Both the position numbers and the translations under genes were made by a program. A DNA stretch of 64,000 nt from Aurelia coerulea (lineage: Eukaryota; Cnidaria; Scyphozoa; Semaeostomeae; Ulmaridae): NCBI GenBank assembly GCA_039566865.1, contig CM076955.1:12849001-12913000 (forward strand), in the 5' to 3' direction. Below the pieces are notes generated by a model, which saw only the letters and a list, made by a program, of their open reading frames with translations, had not been told where the DNA came from and searched no databases. Positions 11,349-22,075 of this stretch are shown here, in pieces. Each line of letters begins with the position of its first letter. Position 1 is the stretch's first letter.

Positions 11349-12332
11349 ATGGGACCTCATTTCGATAAAGAATCAGCAAATAATCTGAAGGAACTAGGAG
11401 AAATTGAGGTCAACCATAAGAAAATAGCTAGGGTTACCAAAACCAAGTATCTCTGTCTTAACATACACGAAAACCTTAGCTGGAAAGATCAGTATGATAA
11501 TGTTAAAACTGAGGTAAAAAGTGGTGTCTCTGCACTTCGGAAGCTGAAGGATATTCCCGCCCCCCCCCCCCGCCCCCCTCCTCCCAGTTAAAGCTAGCTG
11601 CAGTTTATCGAGCATTGATCGAGCATTGATCGAAAGCCACCTAAGGTATGGTAACAAAATATGGGGATGCATGTCAGATACCAAGCTAAGCATTCTCCAG
11701 AAACTACAATCAAGGGCAAAAACGACAATGCAAAGTACAAGGATGGATGGGTCTGTGACTGGTTGCCTGTCAAAGAACTGATAAGATATGAGAGGTTAGT
11801 TATGATGAACAAAATCCTTCTTGGAAACTGTCCAGACAATTGCAAAATAAATTTACTCGGAGGTCCCAGATTTCAAGCTATTCAACAAGGAATAGCCAAA
11901 ATCTGCATCCGCCTAAACCTCGATTGAAATTTACCAGAAAGAGTTTTTCGAATTACAGGAGCGAGATCCCGCGACAGCACAGAGACTCACCCTCTCTAAA
12001 TTGCTTCAAAAAGGAAGTTAAACAACTCCTCATGAGCTGAGGTGGGTGAATGCGTGTTTGGTCCCTCTAGCCTCGCGATGTTCTGGGGGATCGTGCTTTA
12101 TGAGTCTTGATTTGGTCTGTTTCTGGTCCGAGTTGGGGCTTGTGGGGTGCCATCTTTCGGGATGTTATGGGGTTGTGGGGGGGGGGGATTGGACGTATTC
12201 ATCTACCTTAATAGCAATTAAAGCACGATCCCTAGGAAGAGCAGCCCATTCGGTTTTAAAATATTTTTCTGTATTTATTTTTTATTAGCTGATAGGGCAC
12301 CGTGCCTAAATATTTATGATATGATATGATAA
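11349..12332 (+). mobile_element. Non-LTR retrotransposon 3' end with (ATGAT)n tail
   Basis: 5'-truncated LINE relic. The frame 11349-11591 has the RT thumb region (LNIHENLSWKDQYDNVKTEV, then SGVSALRKLKD). After a C-rich tract (11560-11585) the coding sequence resumes in other frames: AVYRALIESHLRYGN, then a segment at 11735-11850 (DGWVCDWLPVKELIRYERL), then a C-terminal frame ending SLNCFKKEVKQLLMS with a stop at about 12038-12040. A 3' UTR of about 290 bases ends in ATGAT repeats at 12317-12331. Several frameshifts make it non-functional. In the ABCA exon C-D intron. Confidence 0.75.
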
Positions 12333-12502
12333 GCAATACTATGTTTACCAGCCCCCAGAATGCATTCAAATAATTTTGACTACAACATGAAACCAGAAGT
12401 AAAAAATCGTTACTTCGACTTCCTATGGCTAAAATGGAAACTGCAAAAAGGTCTCCTTACTTTCAAGGACCGTGCATTTTTAACGAACTTCCAAAAGATA
12501 AA

Positions 12503-15500
12503 CCCCGGGGGGAAGGTTGGGGTAACTTGGACCAAAAGATGACGGGGGCGTGCCGCCCAATTTGTAGCGTCATACCCACCCTTATCAATTCACATACTCA
12601 CTTTTAAGGATTTGGAGAAAAACTTACCCAGTTTTATGGTTTCCAAATTGAACTGTTTGTAACATGCAAGGGATTGAAAAAGAACGTAAATAAACTACAA
12701 CTAACATTTTATACGTTTTTTCTTTATGAGAAACTTGGATCTGGCCATATTACTAAACGTTTCATAATTCAACAAGCAAATTTTCGCATTTTAGTACTAA
12801 TAAGTTTCTTAATTTGTTTCTCATCTTTTAAACGTATGAATTGCCACTGTGGTCCCAACACTGATGCAGATATTTTTCTTGAGATCTACAGTGGCGGCCT
12901 GGCTTTTTTCGTCGGGTGGGGCCGGCAGCGACATGGCACCCTCTTATATCAAGCATAGTCGTCAAGTTTCTGACGAGATTAGCAACCTTCCAACTTTCTT
13001 ACGCTTACTCTTTGACACCATGACCTGCCCCAAGGCTAGATTCAGACATCTCAGTGACTAATGTAAATGTGACGGTCTGGGGACGAAGCCCACAAGAAAA
13101 TTTGTTGCAACATGGGGCAAATCAAATGACGGGTCTGGGAGCAAGGCGTTAGGAAAATTTTTGGGACCACGCCGTTTAATTAGGCTTAGAATGCATCTTT
13201 CAATACCACGAGGACAATTTTTGAAGAAACATCCTTTACTTTGGCTTAGAATTCATCGCCCAATATCATGCTTGCCTTTAGCGACGAGGAAACCTTGATA
13301 GTCTTGTGACAGTTATCCAACGAATTAGAGAGCGAAGAAAATTTAGAAAAAAGATCCTTTACTTTGGCTTAGAGTGCATCTCCCAATATCATATTTGCCA
13401 CTAGCGACAAGAAATCTTTGATAGTTTTGTAACAGTTATCCTATGAATTAGAGCACGATGCGCGAGGAAAATTTGAAGAAAGATCTTTTACCTTGGCTTA
13501 GAATGCATCTCCCAATATCATGCTTGCCATTAGCCACAAGAAAAACTTTGCTTGTTTTGTGACGGTTATCATCCCATGAATTAGAGCATGAGGAAAATTT
13601 TGAAGAAAGATCTCTTACTTTGGCTTAGAATGCATCTCCCAATATCATGCTTGCTCCCAATATCATGCTTGCCATTTGCGACAAGAAAAACTTTGCTTGT
13701 TTTCTGACGGTTATCATCCCATGAATTAGAGCATGAGGAAAATTTTGAAGAAAGATCTCTTACTTTGGCTTAGAATGCATCTCCCAATATCATGCTTGCC
13801 ATTTGCGACAAGAAAAACTTTGCTTGTTTTGTGACGGTTATCATCCCATGAATTAGAGCATGAGGAAAATTTTGAAGAAAGATCTTTTACCTTGGCTTAG
13901 AATGCATCTCCCAATATCATGCTTGCCATTTGCGACAAGAAAAACTTTGCTTGTTTTGTGACGGTTATCATCCCATGAATTAGAGCATGAGGAAAATTTT
14001 GAAGAAAGATCTCTTACTTTGGCTTAGAATGCATCTCCCAATATCATGCTTGCCATTTGCGACAAGAAAAACTTTGCTTGTTTTGTGACGGTTATCATCC
14101 CATGAATTAGAGCATGAGGAAAATTTTGAAGAAAGATCTTTTACCTTGGCTTAGAATGCATCTCCCAATATCATGCTTGCCATTTGCGACAAGAAAAACT
14201 TTGCTTGTTTTGTGACGGTTATCATCCCATGAATTAGAGCATGAGGAAAATTTGAAGAAAGATCTTTTACCTTGGCTTAGAATGCATCTCCCAATATCAT
14301 GCTTGCCATTTGCGACAAGAAAAACTTTGCTTGTTTTGTGACGGTTATCATCCCATGAATTAGAGCATGAGGAAAATTTGAAGAAAGATCTTTTACCTTG
14401 GCTTAGAATGCATCTCCCAATATCATGCTTGCCATTTGCGACAAGAAAAACTTTGCTTGTTTTTGACGGTTATCATCCCATGAATTAGAGCATGAGGAAA
14501 ATTTTGAAGAAAGATCTTTTACCTTGGCTTAGAATGCATCTCCCAATATCATGCTTGCCATTTGCGACAAGAAAAACTTTGCTTGTTTCCTGACGGTTAT
14601 CATCCCATGAATTAGAGCATGAGGAAAATTTGAAGAAAGATCTTTTACCTTGGCTTAGAATGCATCTCCCAATATCATGCTTGCCATTTGCGACAAGAAA
14701 AACTTTGCTTGTTTTGTGACGGTTATCATCCCATGAATTAGAGCATGAGGAAAATTTTGAAGAAAGATCTTTTACCTTGGCTTAGAATGCATCTCCCAAT
14801 ATCATGCTTGCCATTTGCGACAAGAAAAACTTTGCTTGTTTTCTGACGGTTATCATCCCATGAATTAGAGAATGAAGAAAATTTTGAAGAAAGATCTCTT
14901 ACTTTGGCTTAGAATGCAACTCCCAATATCATGCTTGCCATTTGCGACAAGAAAAACTTTGCTTGTTTTCTGACGGTTATCATCCCATGAATTAGAGCAT
15001 GAGGAAAATTTTGAAGAAAGATCTCTTACTTTGGCTTAGAATGCATCTCCCAATATCATGCTTGCCATTTGCGACAAGAAAAACTTTGCTTGTTTTCTGA
15101 CGGTTATCATCCCATGAATTAGAGCATGAGGAAAATTTTGAAGAAAGATCTTTTACCTTGGCTTAGAGTGCATCTCCCAATATCATGCTTGCCATTTGCG
15201 ACAAGAAAAACTTTGCTTGTTTTGTGACGGTTATCATACCATGAATTAGAGCATGAGGAAAATTTTGAAGAAAGATCCCTTACTTTGGCTTAGAATGCAT
15301 CTCCCAATATCATGCTTGCCATTTGCGACAAGAAAAACTTTGCTTGTTTTGTGACGGTTATCATCCCATGAATTAGAGCATGAGGAAAATTTTGAAGAAA
15401 GATCTTTTACCTTGGCTTAGAATATGCATCTCCCAATATCATGCTTGCCATTTGCGACAAGAAAAACTTTGCTTGTTTTGTGACGGTTATCATCCCATGA

Positions 15501-16000
15501 ATTAGAGCATGAGGAAAATTTTGAAGAAAGATCTCTTACTTTGGCTTAGAATATGCATCTCCCAATATAATGCTTGCCATTAGCGATAAGAAAAACTTTG
15601 ATAGTATTGTAACAGTTATCCTATGAATTAGGGCACCATGCGCGAGGAAAATTTTGAAGAAAGATCTTTTACCTTGGCTTAGAATGCATCTCCCAATATC
15701 ATGCTTGCCATTAGCCACAAGAAAACTTTTATAGTTTTGTAACAGTTATCCTATGAATTAGAGCGCGAAGAAAAGTTTTGAAGAAAGATCCTTTACTTTG
15801 GCTTAGAATGCATCTCCCAATATCAATATCATTTCGTCGAGACACATTACTAAGGTTTCAGGACAGTAAAACCAACCCATTTCTATTGGAATCACTACAT
15901 TTTGAGACCCATATTTAGGGATTTTGAAGCTTTCCAACCGATCCTGATGGGCGGCACGTCCGCGTTCAGCTACATATAGGAGTTACCCCCCTCCCCCGGG
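12503..16000. mobile_element. TIR element carrying an internal satellite array, 3.5 kb
   Basis: Ends are inverted copies: the left begins CCCCGGGGGGAAGG, then GGGGTAACT and CGTGCCGCCC; the right, read in reverse complement, begins CCCGGGGGAGGGGGG, then GTAACT and CGTGCCGCCC. Flanks are AGATAAA (12496-12502) and AGACAAA (16001-16007), a 7-base target duplication with one substitution. About three quarters of its length is a 127-bp tandem array. No transposase frame found, so it is non-autonomous; superfamily not determined. Confidence 0.75.
13170..15835. repeat. 127-bp satellite array, about 20 units
   Basis: Tandem repeats of a 127-base unit. Landmarks in each unit: TTGGCTTAGAATGCATCTCC, CAATATCATGCTTGCC, GCGACAAGAAAAACTTTGC, GACGGTTATCATCCCATGAA, GAGCATGAGGAAAATTT. 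Repeat starts at 13706, 13833, 13960 and 14087 are exactly 127 apart. Outer units on both sides (13170-13560 and 15560-15835) are more divergent (for example CAGTTATCCTATGAATTAG), while the central ones are almost identical, the usual pattern of unequal crossing over. One unit near 13640-13665 has an 18-base internal duplication. Confidence 0.95.
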
Positions 16001-16067
16001 AGACAAACGTTGCCTCGAATCCGTTGTAACTTTTAAATCCAAGTTGAGAGAACACTTTTTATCGTAA

Positions 16068-16790
16068 GAAAGAATATAAAGTTAAGGGACATTTCTTAAA
16101 TTACTGCAAATATTTCATTGTAACTAAGTCATGTTCAATTTTAAGTTCTTCCTAGATCCTTTAGGTTGATGATAGGGCTGCTATCGATAACAGTACTGTT
16201 GTTCGAGAAAAGGCAACCCTGTGTAAGTAACTATATCAGTTACTATATTTTTATTATCATCATCTGACCGTGAACTTGGAAAACCCGCCGTTTTGTAAAT
16301 ATTTTCATGATATTAAGGAAAAATCATCCTGATATTGAACAGACTAAATTTTATGATAATCTGGATGATAATCTCTAAACTTTTGAGTAGATCTTTATGT
16401 GGATTAAAGCACTTTCAGAATGTTTCAGAAATTTTCCACTTTATTTTTATTTTTGCCATTCAAGATAAATTTGCTCATTTTCAAACAGCTGTGAATTTTT
16501 GCTGACAACAGATAAACACAAAAATTCAAAAATAATTGGAAAGCAAAGAATCTCAGCTTAGAAAATCAAGCGAAAATCAACCACCAGCCATTATCGATGA
16601 TTACCGGAGATGTTTGCAGTCTCAATGTTGAAATCAAAGTGCGAGAAAAATGCTAATTTGCAAATGCCTTTATACAAGTTTAACACGCATGCTAACTTGT
16701 ATCCAGGGAACAATCGGAAATTCCCCAAACAATATTGTACCTCATTTTGCAAGGCCACAAGCGGTCTTTCAGTGCTTTCCAAATAACTTT
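16068..16790. other. Retroelement 3' UTR and unassigned intron
   Basis: The first about 200 bases follow the RT stop at 16067 and end in ATTATTATCATCATC-like sequence, probably its 3' UTR. The rest shows nothing I can support. Confidence 0.4.
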
Positions 16791-17455
16791 CTAAGGCAAT
16801 AAGCACGGCAGGGGTGTTATCTTGCAGGGGTACAGTAACCGATTAGAGAAGCAATGACACACAACCTCATTGCCCGAATTAACTGTGATGTAAAATTGCA
16901 TTTTAATCCCTATGACAAACTGTTTGGCATATTTCAAAAGCCCAATGGCTCGTGAGAGTTTCTTTTGAAGGAACTTTGCCTGGCTTCCCCAGGTCTGGAG
17001 TGACCTAGATAGTGGTGTCAAGGCGTCCTCATCGCTCCACACTTTTCGAAGAAAATATAAAGCCAAACTATGACTCTTCTCGTTTCTCTTTCTTTTTTTT
17101 TGTCAACGATTTATTGTAAATAGGAGTGTATTATATATTTATTTATTATCTAATTTTTAATATTACTTTAGCATGGCTCCCTGTAAAGCAGTATGTAAAT
17201 ATTGAGTGGATTACCATGGATAAAAAAGTTAAAATGAAATGAAATGAAATGAAATGAAAAGTTCAAATTTTCGTCAATCATGATACCAAGATATTTAGTT
17301 TCGTGAACAATATCGATATCATTCCCATTAACTTGAAAACAAAGGGCGATTTCTGACGCTTTGCTTATCTTCCCCAGCTTTTGGGCTGAACCAATTACCA
17401 TGGCATATGTGTTGTTTAAAAAATGCTGATTTAAATTCTTACAGTATTTAAACAT
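16791..17455 (-). pseudogene. Non-LTR RT fragment interrupted by another retroelement
   Basis: Minus-strand RT coding. 17270-17455 reads NTYAMVIGSAQKLGKISKAS, then KYLGIMIDENLNF. The following conserved piece, AKFLQKKLSRAIGLLKYAKQ, is at about 16910-16985. Between them lies a plus-strand retroelement 3' end (16975-17262). The two pieces are the expected consecutive segments of an RT thumb region. Confidence 0.7.
16975..17262 (+). mobile_element. Non-LTR retrotransposon 3' end with (ATGAA)n tail
   Basis: Heavily 5'-truncated. Its first bases encode an RT C-terminus (LPQVWSDLDSGVKASSSLHT, then FRRKYKAKL and a stop at about 17072). An AT-rich 3' UTR and a tail of ATGAA repeats (17232-17260) follow. 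It is inserted in the opposite strand into an older RT fragment. No clear target duplication seen. Confidence 0.7.
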
Positions 17456-17513
17456 GAACGAATATTTTCATCACAGTGACCATCAAGTACATTTTTGTAT
17501 ATATTTCAACATA

Positions 17514-18133
17514 CAGGGTGTCCCAAAAAACTGTGCCCCGTTTGCCTGAAGATGGCAACAAAACGGCGAAAGATTCGCGCCAAAATTTTGCACGAAGTTG
17601 CTCTTCAGATATTTAATTAAATTTTGCTACCATCTCCTTGATAATTCGTTGAAAAATGATGGAGCTGTGACCTTCGGGAGACCAAATTTGCCTAATGACT
17701 GAAACCAGCGGTCGGCCATGTTGCATTACTATTTTGCAGCGATAAATAGCTCCATGGATGAAATCATAGTTACTATGATGAAATGAAACAGCAGCCTCCA
17801 ATGTCATAGCTCTCGTGAAAATCCTAATAATCATCAGAGAATTTTTAACGATTTCTTACCTCACAGAAACTATTTCTTAAATAACATGAAGCTTTTTATC
17901 ACTGCAAAATAGTAAGACAAAATGGCCGACGACCGCTGGTTTCAGTCATCAGGCAAAGTTGGTCTTTTGAAGGTCATAGTTCCATCATCTTTCAACGGAT
18001 TTTTACAGGGATGGCAGTAAACTTTATTTGAACATGTGAAGCGCAAAATCATACAAAATTTTGGCGAGAATCTTTTGCAGTTCTGTCGCAATCTTCAGGC
18101 AAACGGGGCACAATTTTTTTTTGGGACGACCTG
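17514..18133. mobile_element. Mariner-type foldback element, 620 bp
   Basis: Left end CAGGGTGTCCCAAAAAACTG, the common mariner terminus. The right half is an imperfect inverted copy of the left, ending TTTTTTTGGGACGACCTG. Left flank is TA (17512-17513); the right flank now reads TT, so one base has changed. Both arms share, for example, GTTTGCCTGAAGAT and the region around GACTGAAACCAGCGGTCGGC. No transposase. It ends about 46 bases from the ABCA exon C donor. Confidence 0.8.
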
Positions 18134-18179
18134 TTTATATTTAGACATATTGTCATAAAAACGACGTATGCAAGCAAAC

Positions 18180-18409
18180 CTTGGAACCCCCAATCAAGGC
18201 AATGCCAACTGAAAGTTTCCTTTTCATTCCTCCAGATAATTTCTTCGTTAGAACATCTCTTTTATCATCTAGTCCCACAGACGATATCAGCCTGTTAACT
18301 TCTTCTTCGACCCGATTTTTGTCTGCAATCCCTTTCAGTTTTGCAAAAAACCAGAGGTGTTCTTCAACGGTCAAATTGTCATAAAGTACGTTATGCTGTG
18401 GACAAATAC
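18180..18409 (-). CDS. ABCA3-like: ABCA transporter, exon C (Q-loop and ABC signature)
   Basis: Encodes about 77 residues. It opens with GICPQHNVLYDNLTVEEHL, containing the Q-loop glutamine, and ends with LSGGMKRKLSVG followed by IALIGGSK, the ABC signature and following helix. The acceptor is TTTTTAG and the donor GTTTGC; it ends in phase 0 so that exon D starts directly with the Walker B strand. A foldback element ends only about 46 bases downstream of the donor (17514-18133), a possible influence on splicing. Confidence 0.93.
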
Positions 18410-19400
18410 CTAAAAATACAGATTCAACATATCAAAATATGAAGGAGCATAGTTTACTTGTTCCAGTAAGAAACAATAAATATGAACTATTGCTATTTGA
18501 AAGATTACAAATATTCAACCAATCAAAAACGCTATTGATTTTAAGGCCAGTTTGCAGTCAGAGGAATTTTTCCGGAAGGTAGGATTCTACACAAGAAAAA
18601 GTTATTCCTACATTTATATTCCTTTACAAAGCGAAATCTTCTCTTGTAAACAAAATAACTTCTGCCCACTTGGAAAAAATCTACTGACTGGAAAATGACC
18701 TTTAAAGTTCTCATTTTGCATGATTGTGTCCTGACCAAATGAATTGCAAAAGTGATGTTGTATTCTTGTGCATTCACTGTAAGATTGCGTGATTATGACT
18801 TATAAGAGTAAATATTTCGCCCTTCCATGAAACACACAGTATGTACACACTCTATTTCCTCTGACTTCCAACGATATCTATACACTAGCTAAGCATTTTG
18901 AGCAACATTATCTTGGAACAGTGGCTACCCAAAAAGTGGACCAAAAAATATCTTCTTGTAATTTGATACTGGCCACAGACATAGAAGAAAAAATTTACAT
19001 TGCTGCCCTCTGTCCTTCGTGTGAGAAGATCATGCAAAACCAACACAATCAACAATATTAGAAGCTGGATTCTACTCGAAATGCCCCGACTTCTTCTTCG
19101 TGTGTCTCGTTTTTCATAGATACGTGCAATTGCACATGCATTTTACTGGTCTGCACCCTTCACCTATGCTTTTCTTTGCTTTTCTTTGCTTGTCTTTTAC
19201 AGGTTTTCTATTTCTAGAGATGCTCAAAACAGAAGTATTGTTTGAAAACCCTTTAACGTATTCCGGCTAACTGACGTTTTGCTTCAATTATATTCTCCGT
19301 ATGGTCATTTAGACCAAAGACTTCGATTCCAAGCTACCTAAATTAAAATGGGCCATGAGCACGACAAACGTTTTTAATTTCAAAGCATTCTCAAACTTAC
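18410..19400. other. ABCA intron between exons B and C
   Basis: No recognisable feature except a short CTTTTCTTTG duplication near 19170-19190. Confidence 0.5.
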
Positions 19401-19595
19401 CAAGACTCTCTCTGACCCCAGTAATATTCTCAATGATATCATATCCATTGACAACAGCAGTTCCAGAAGAAGGGGGAAATAAGCCAGTTAACATTGAGAT
19501 TGTTGTTGTTTTGCCCGCTCCATTATGACCTAATAATGCTGTTATTTGACCTTCATACATGTTCAATGATACCCCATCGACAGCGACTTTGATTC
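19401..19595 (-). CDS. ABCA3-like: ABCA transporter, exon B (NBD1 Walker A)
   Basis: Encodes about 65 residues of NBD1 and joins in frame to exon A. It contains [20 protein letters not shown] followed by GAGKTT, a complete Walker A P-loop that binds ATP phosphates, then the stretch [11 protein letters not shown] typical of ABCA proteins. Flanking splice sites are AACGCAG (acceptor) and GTAAGT (donor). No stop or missing key residue is seen. The next exon in the transcript is at 18180-18409. Confidence 0.93.
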
Positions 19596-20149
19596 CTGCG
19601 TTAAATAAGATGAAGTAAGAGTTACAAGAGTGATCCATCAATTTGTTAACAGGGCGTTTTGAAAGCTTGTAAATATTTTCTGGTACAAGGTGTCCCAAAA
19701 CCTTGTTCGACGATATGATTAAGAGGCTCCATGATGAGAAGCCCGATTCCTGAGATCCTTGATCAGTTTTAGACACCAAAATTTGTCAAATCCGACGAAT
19801 ATTCACAGAGTTACAACCTATCGAAGTTCTGGTATTAAGAATTAAATCGCTTTCGAAGTCCTATTTTTTCGCTCTGAAATTAAGGAGAGGTATGACATTG
19901 AAATTTCCTTCTCATTAATATTCAAGTTAATTAAATCATGTACAATCATAGCTTCATTTTCCGTTCCTAGCATATTTTAGATAGAGTACAGAGTACACCA
20001 AATCATCTGGTTCCTTAAAGTACCTCTACCGGACCATGGCGAAATAGAGCCGAAAATGCAAGCATGCGCGAAGAGTTCAACTTTGAGCCCCCCTGGCTCC
20101 CTGCAAGAGATCCCGAAATGAGGCAATACATGATATTTTCTTATTTTTT

Positions 20150-20497
20150 TAGCCGTAACTGCTGGCACCTGCCGCCGGCATAGGAGCGTGCGGCATTCCG
20201 TAGGCTACCGCAGGCAAAGTCTTTCCATCTTACTTCAGTAGTAATCATGCCATTCTATGATGCAAATGGCGCGAAACACATGGATGCTTATTGGACAGGT
20301 AAAGTCATGTGATTACATGTGAACAAAGGATTGCCGCTAGCAGGCAGCCTGGCACCTAAACAAATGGAGAAGTAGAACATTGTTCTACTCTCTTCCCGGT
20401 ACACTGCTCTACTTTTTCCCACAGGCAGCTTCTGGCAAAGTGTTTCCATTAAAGACAATTTGCCGGCGGCTGCCACCGGCAGTTGCGGTTATATGGA
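20150..20497. mobile_element. Possible inverted-repeat MITE in ABCA intron
   Basis: GC-rich ends in an AT-rich intron: the left has GCCGTAACTGCTGGCACCTG and CCGCCGGCA. The right, in reverse complement, has ACCGCAACTGCCGGTGGCAG and CCGCCGGCA. The inverted match covers about 30 bases with a few differences. No target duplication identified. Confidence 0.45.
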
Positions 20498-20566
20498 AAT
20501 CAGGCTTTACGCAGCTTTTGCTGTTGGTGTGATAAAATCTCACTAGTAAATACTTTACTACTTTAC

Positions 20567-20714
20567 CTGTGTCAGTGTTGAACATTTTCTTCAAATTGAT
20601 AATTCGAATTCCAGCTTTAAGTCCTTGTGGTTCTTTTTCAAGAAATTCTGAGCCTGCATCCCCATTTCCAGCAACTTGGTCAAGTGAAGTGTCACTTTTG
20701 TCAATGGAATATTC
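20567..20714 (-). CDS. ABCA3-like: ABCA transporter, exon A (leader into NBD1)
   Basis: First recognisable exon of the left-hand ABCA gene. It is bounded by an acceptor ending GGCAG and a donor GTAAAG. It encodes about 49 residues: an acidic linker, then GLKAGIRIINLKKMF, the beta-strand that opens ABC nucleotide-binding domain 1 in ABCA proteins, where the usual form is GIRI..L.K.F. The acceptor is phase 0 and the donor leaves one base, which completes a glycine with exon B. Exons encoding TMD1 should precede it but were not found. Confidence 0.85.
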
Positions 20715-21480
20715 CTGCCAAGCCAAAAGAAAATTATGAGGAAATTAATCGATACGTTGCCACGAAAAGAAAATACCGGATGAGTTTGAGTCCGAAAAAT
20801 GTATTAATTGTTTGACAGACCAGATCTTCCTCATAATTTTAGGTGCATTATGAGGATTTAGCTGTATTTCTCAAATTGATAAAAAGCAGCCAAGATGGGC
20901 TGTTCACTGCACTGTCACACAAATTTTGAGTTTCTGATGCTGAGCATTAGAGAGCATAATCACAATCCAACAAACTTCCATATCATTAAAAAACAGTGAC
21001 TGAGCTAAAGCAGTAAAATGTTATTTGACTATGTAATGGTTGAAAAGTGGATTACATCGAGCCACTCATTAAAAATCTTAGCCAAAACACATGAAGCTAG
21101 TTTTCGGGAATTCTTCATTCCGGTTTAAATCATGGAAAACTTCTCAAAATTAACTTAAATCTCAACCATACAACGGAATTGTAATCTTTCAAATCTTTTT
21201 GGCAGCTTTTGTTGTACGATTTTTCAGACAGTGGATACATTTTACTGACTTACCCGGTAGATTGGAATATAATTGATGGAATGTATTACATAATATTTGT
21301 GATCATTATGGAACAGTTTCGTCGGCAACTGGTAACGAGTGAATATTTCATGTATTTGAAACCACAGCAAAATTTTTCACAGCTCTCATATTTTCTCTCC
21401 TAAACTTTTGGCGTCTCCATTCAGGGAGTTTCATTTTCAGTGTAAGTGCATTCACATGCCTCAGAGTTTTAAGCTGGGTG
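20715..21480. other. Upstream of ABCA exon A, no TMD1 exon recognised
   Basis: The exon coding for the end of TMD1 would be expected next on the minus strand. I saw no membrane-helix frame with splice sites here. Confidence 0.4.
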
Positions 21481-21499
21481 AGCTGGCTGGGTGAGTCAA

Positions 21500-21965
21500 A
21501 ATAAAAAACGCACGCTTGAGAGGCTACTGTTTTCGAAACATAACAGCAACATTTGTGAAAAACATCTCATGTAATATGAGAGGTTGCTGTTTCGAGATAT
21601 AACAGCACTATTTGTGAAAAACATCTCATGTAATATGAGAGGTTGCTGTTTCGAGATATAACAGCAATATTTGTGAAAAACATCTCATGTAATATGAGAG
21701 GTTGCTGTTTCGAGATATAACAGCACTATTTGTGAAAACATCTCATGTAATAGCCAACGTATTCCTTTCTAAAATTTACGTGATTTAAATCGGCCTCAAA
21801 CATTTCAAATTCAAATTTCAAATTTACGTGATTTAAATCGGTAACAAACATTTCGAGATATAACAGCACTATTTGTGAAAAACATCTCATGTAATATGAG
21901 AGGTTGCTGTTTCGAAATATAACAGCAATATTGGTGAAAAACATCTCATGTAATAGCCAACGTAT
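21500..21965. repeat. 59-bp tandem repeat with internal dyad
   Basis: Units of 59 bases (TAATATGAG starts at 21572, 21631, 21690) containing GAGGTTGCTGTTTCGAGATA, ACAGCA.TATTTGTGAAAAAC and ATCTCATGTAATATGAGAG. The last part is an inverted repeat (CTCAT...ATGAG). About five contiguous units, then a 200-base interruption and two more (21850-21955). Confidence 0.85.
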
Positions 21966-22075
21966 TCCTTTCTAAAATTTACGTGATTTAAATCGGCCTC
22001 AGCATTCTGAAATCACGATACGAGGGAATTTCTCGACAAGGCCGCTTCAAGAAATTTCTCGACAAGGCCGCTTCA
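21741..22075. repeat. Local duplications at the edge of the 59-bp array
   Basis: The segment TAGCCAACGTATTCCTTTCT plus AAAATTTACGTGATTTAAAT occurs at about 21751-21790 and 21953-21992. A 25-base duplication containing TTTCTCGACAAGGCCGCTTC is adjacent (about 22028 and 22053). Confidence 0.75.

Larger units (their letters stand above)
12380..16067 (+). pseudogene. Non-LTR RT C-terminus split by a 3.5 kb insertion
   Basis: Left part (to 12502) reads MAKMETAKRSPYFQGPCIFN followed by ELPKDK, the conserved RT tail with a G-P-.-I-F-N-.-L-P block. Right part (16001-16067) continues RCLESVVTFKSKLREHFLS and a TAA stop, the usual end of that tail. Removing 12503-16000 plus one copy of the 7-base flank rejoins the two in one frame, which shows the insertion was a simple, clean event. 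Confidence 0.75.

Noticed and set aside
11560..11590. Proline-rich protein tail (PPPRPPPP)
   Set aside because: Encoded by a C-homopolymer that interrupts a retrotransposon RT frame; it is a low-complexity expansion, not a protein feature.
21500..21960. CRISPR-like array (59-bp regular repeats)
   Set aside because: The repeats are head-to-tail without unique spacers and the context is a eukaryotic genome.
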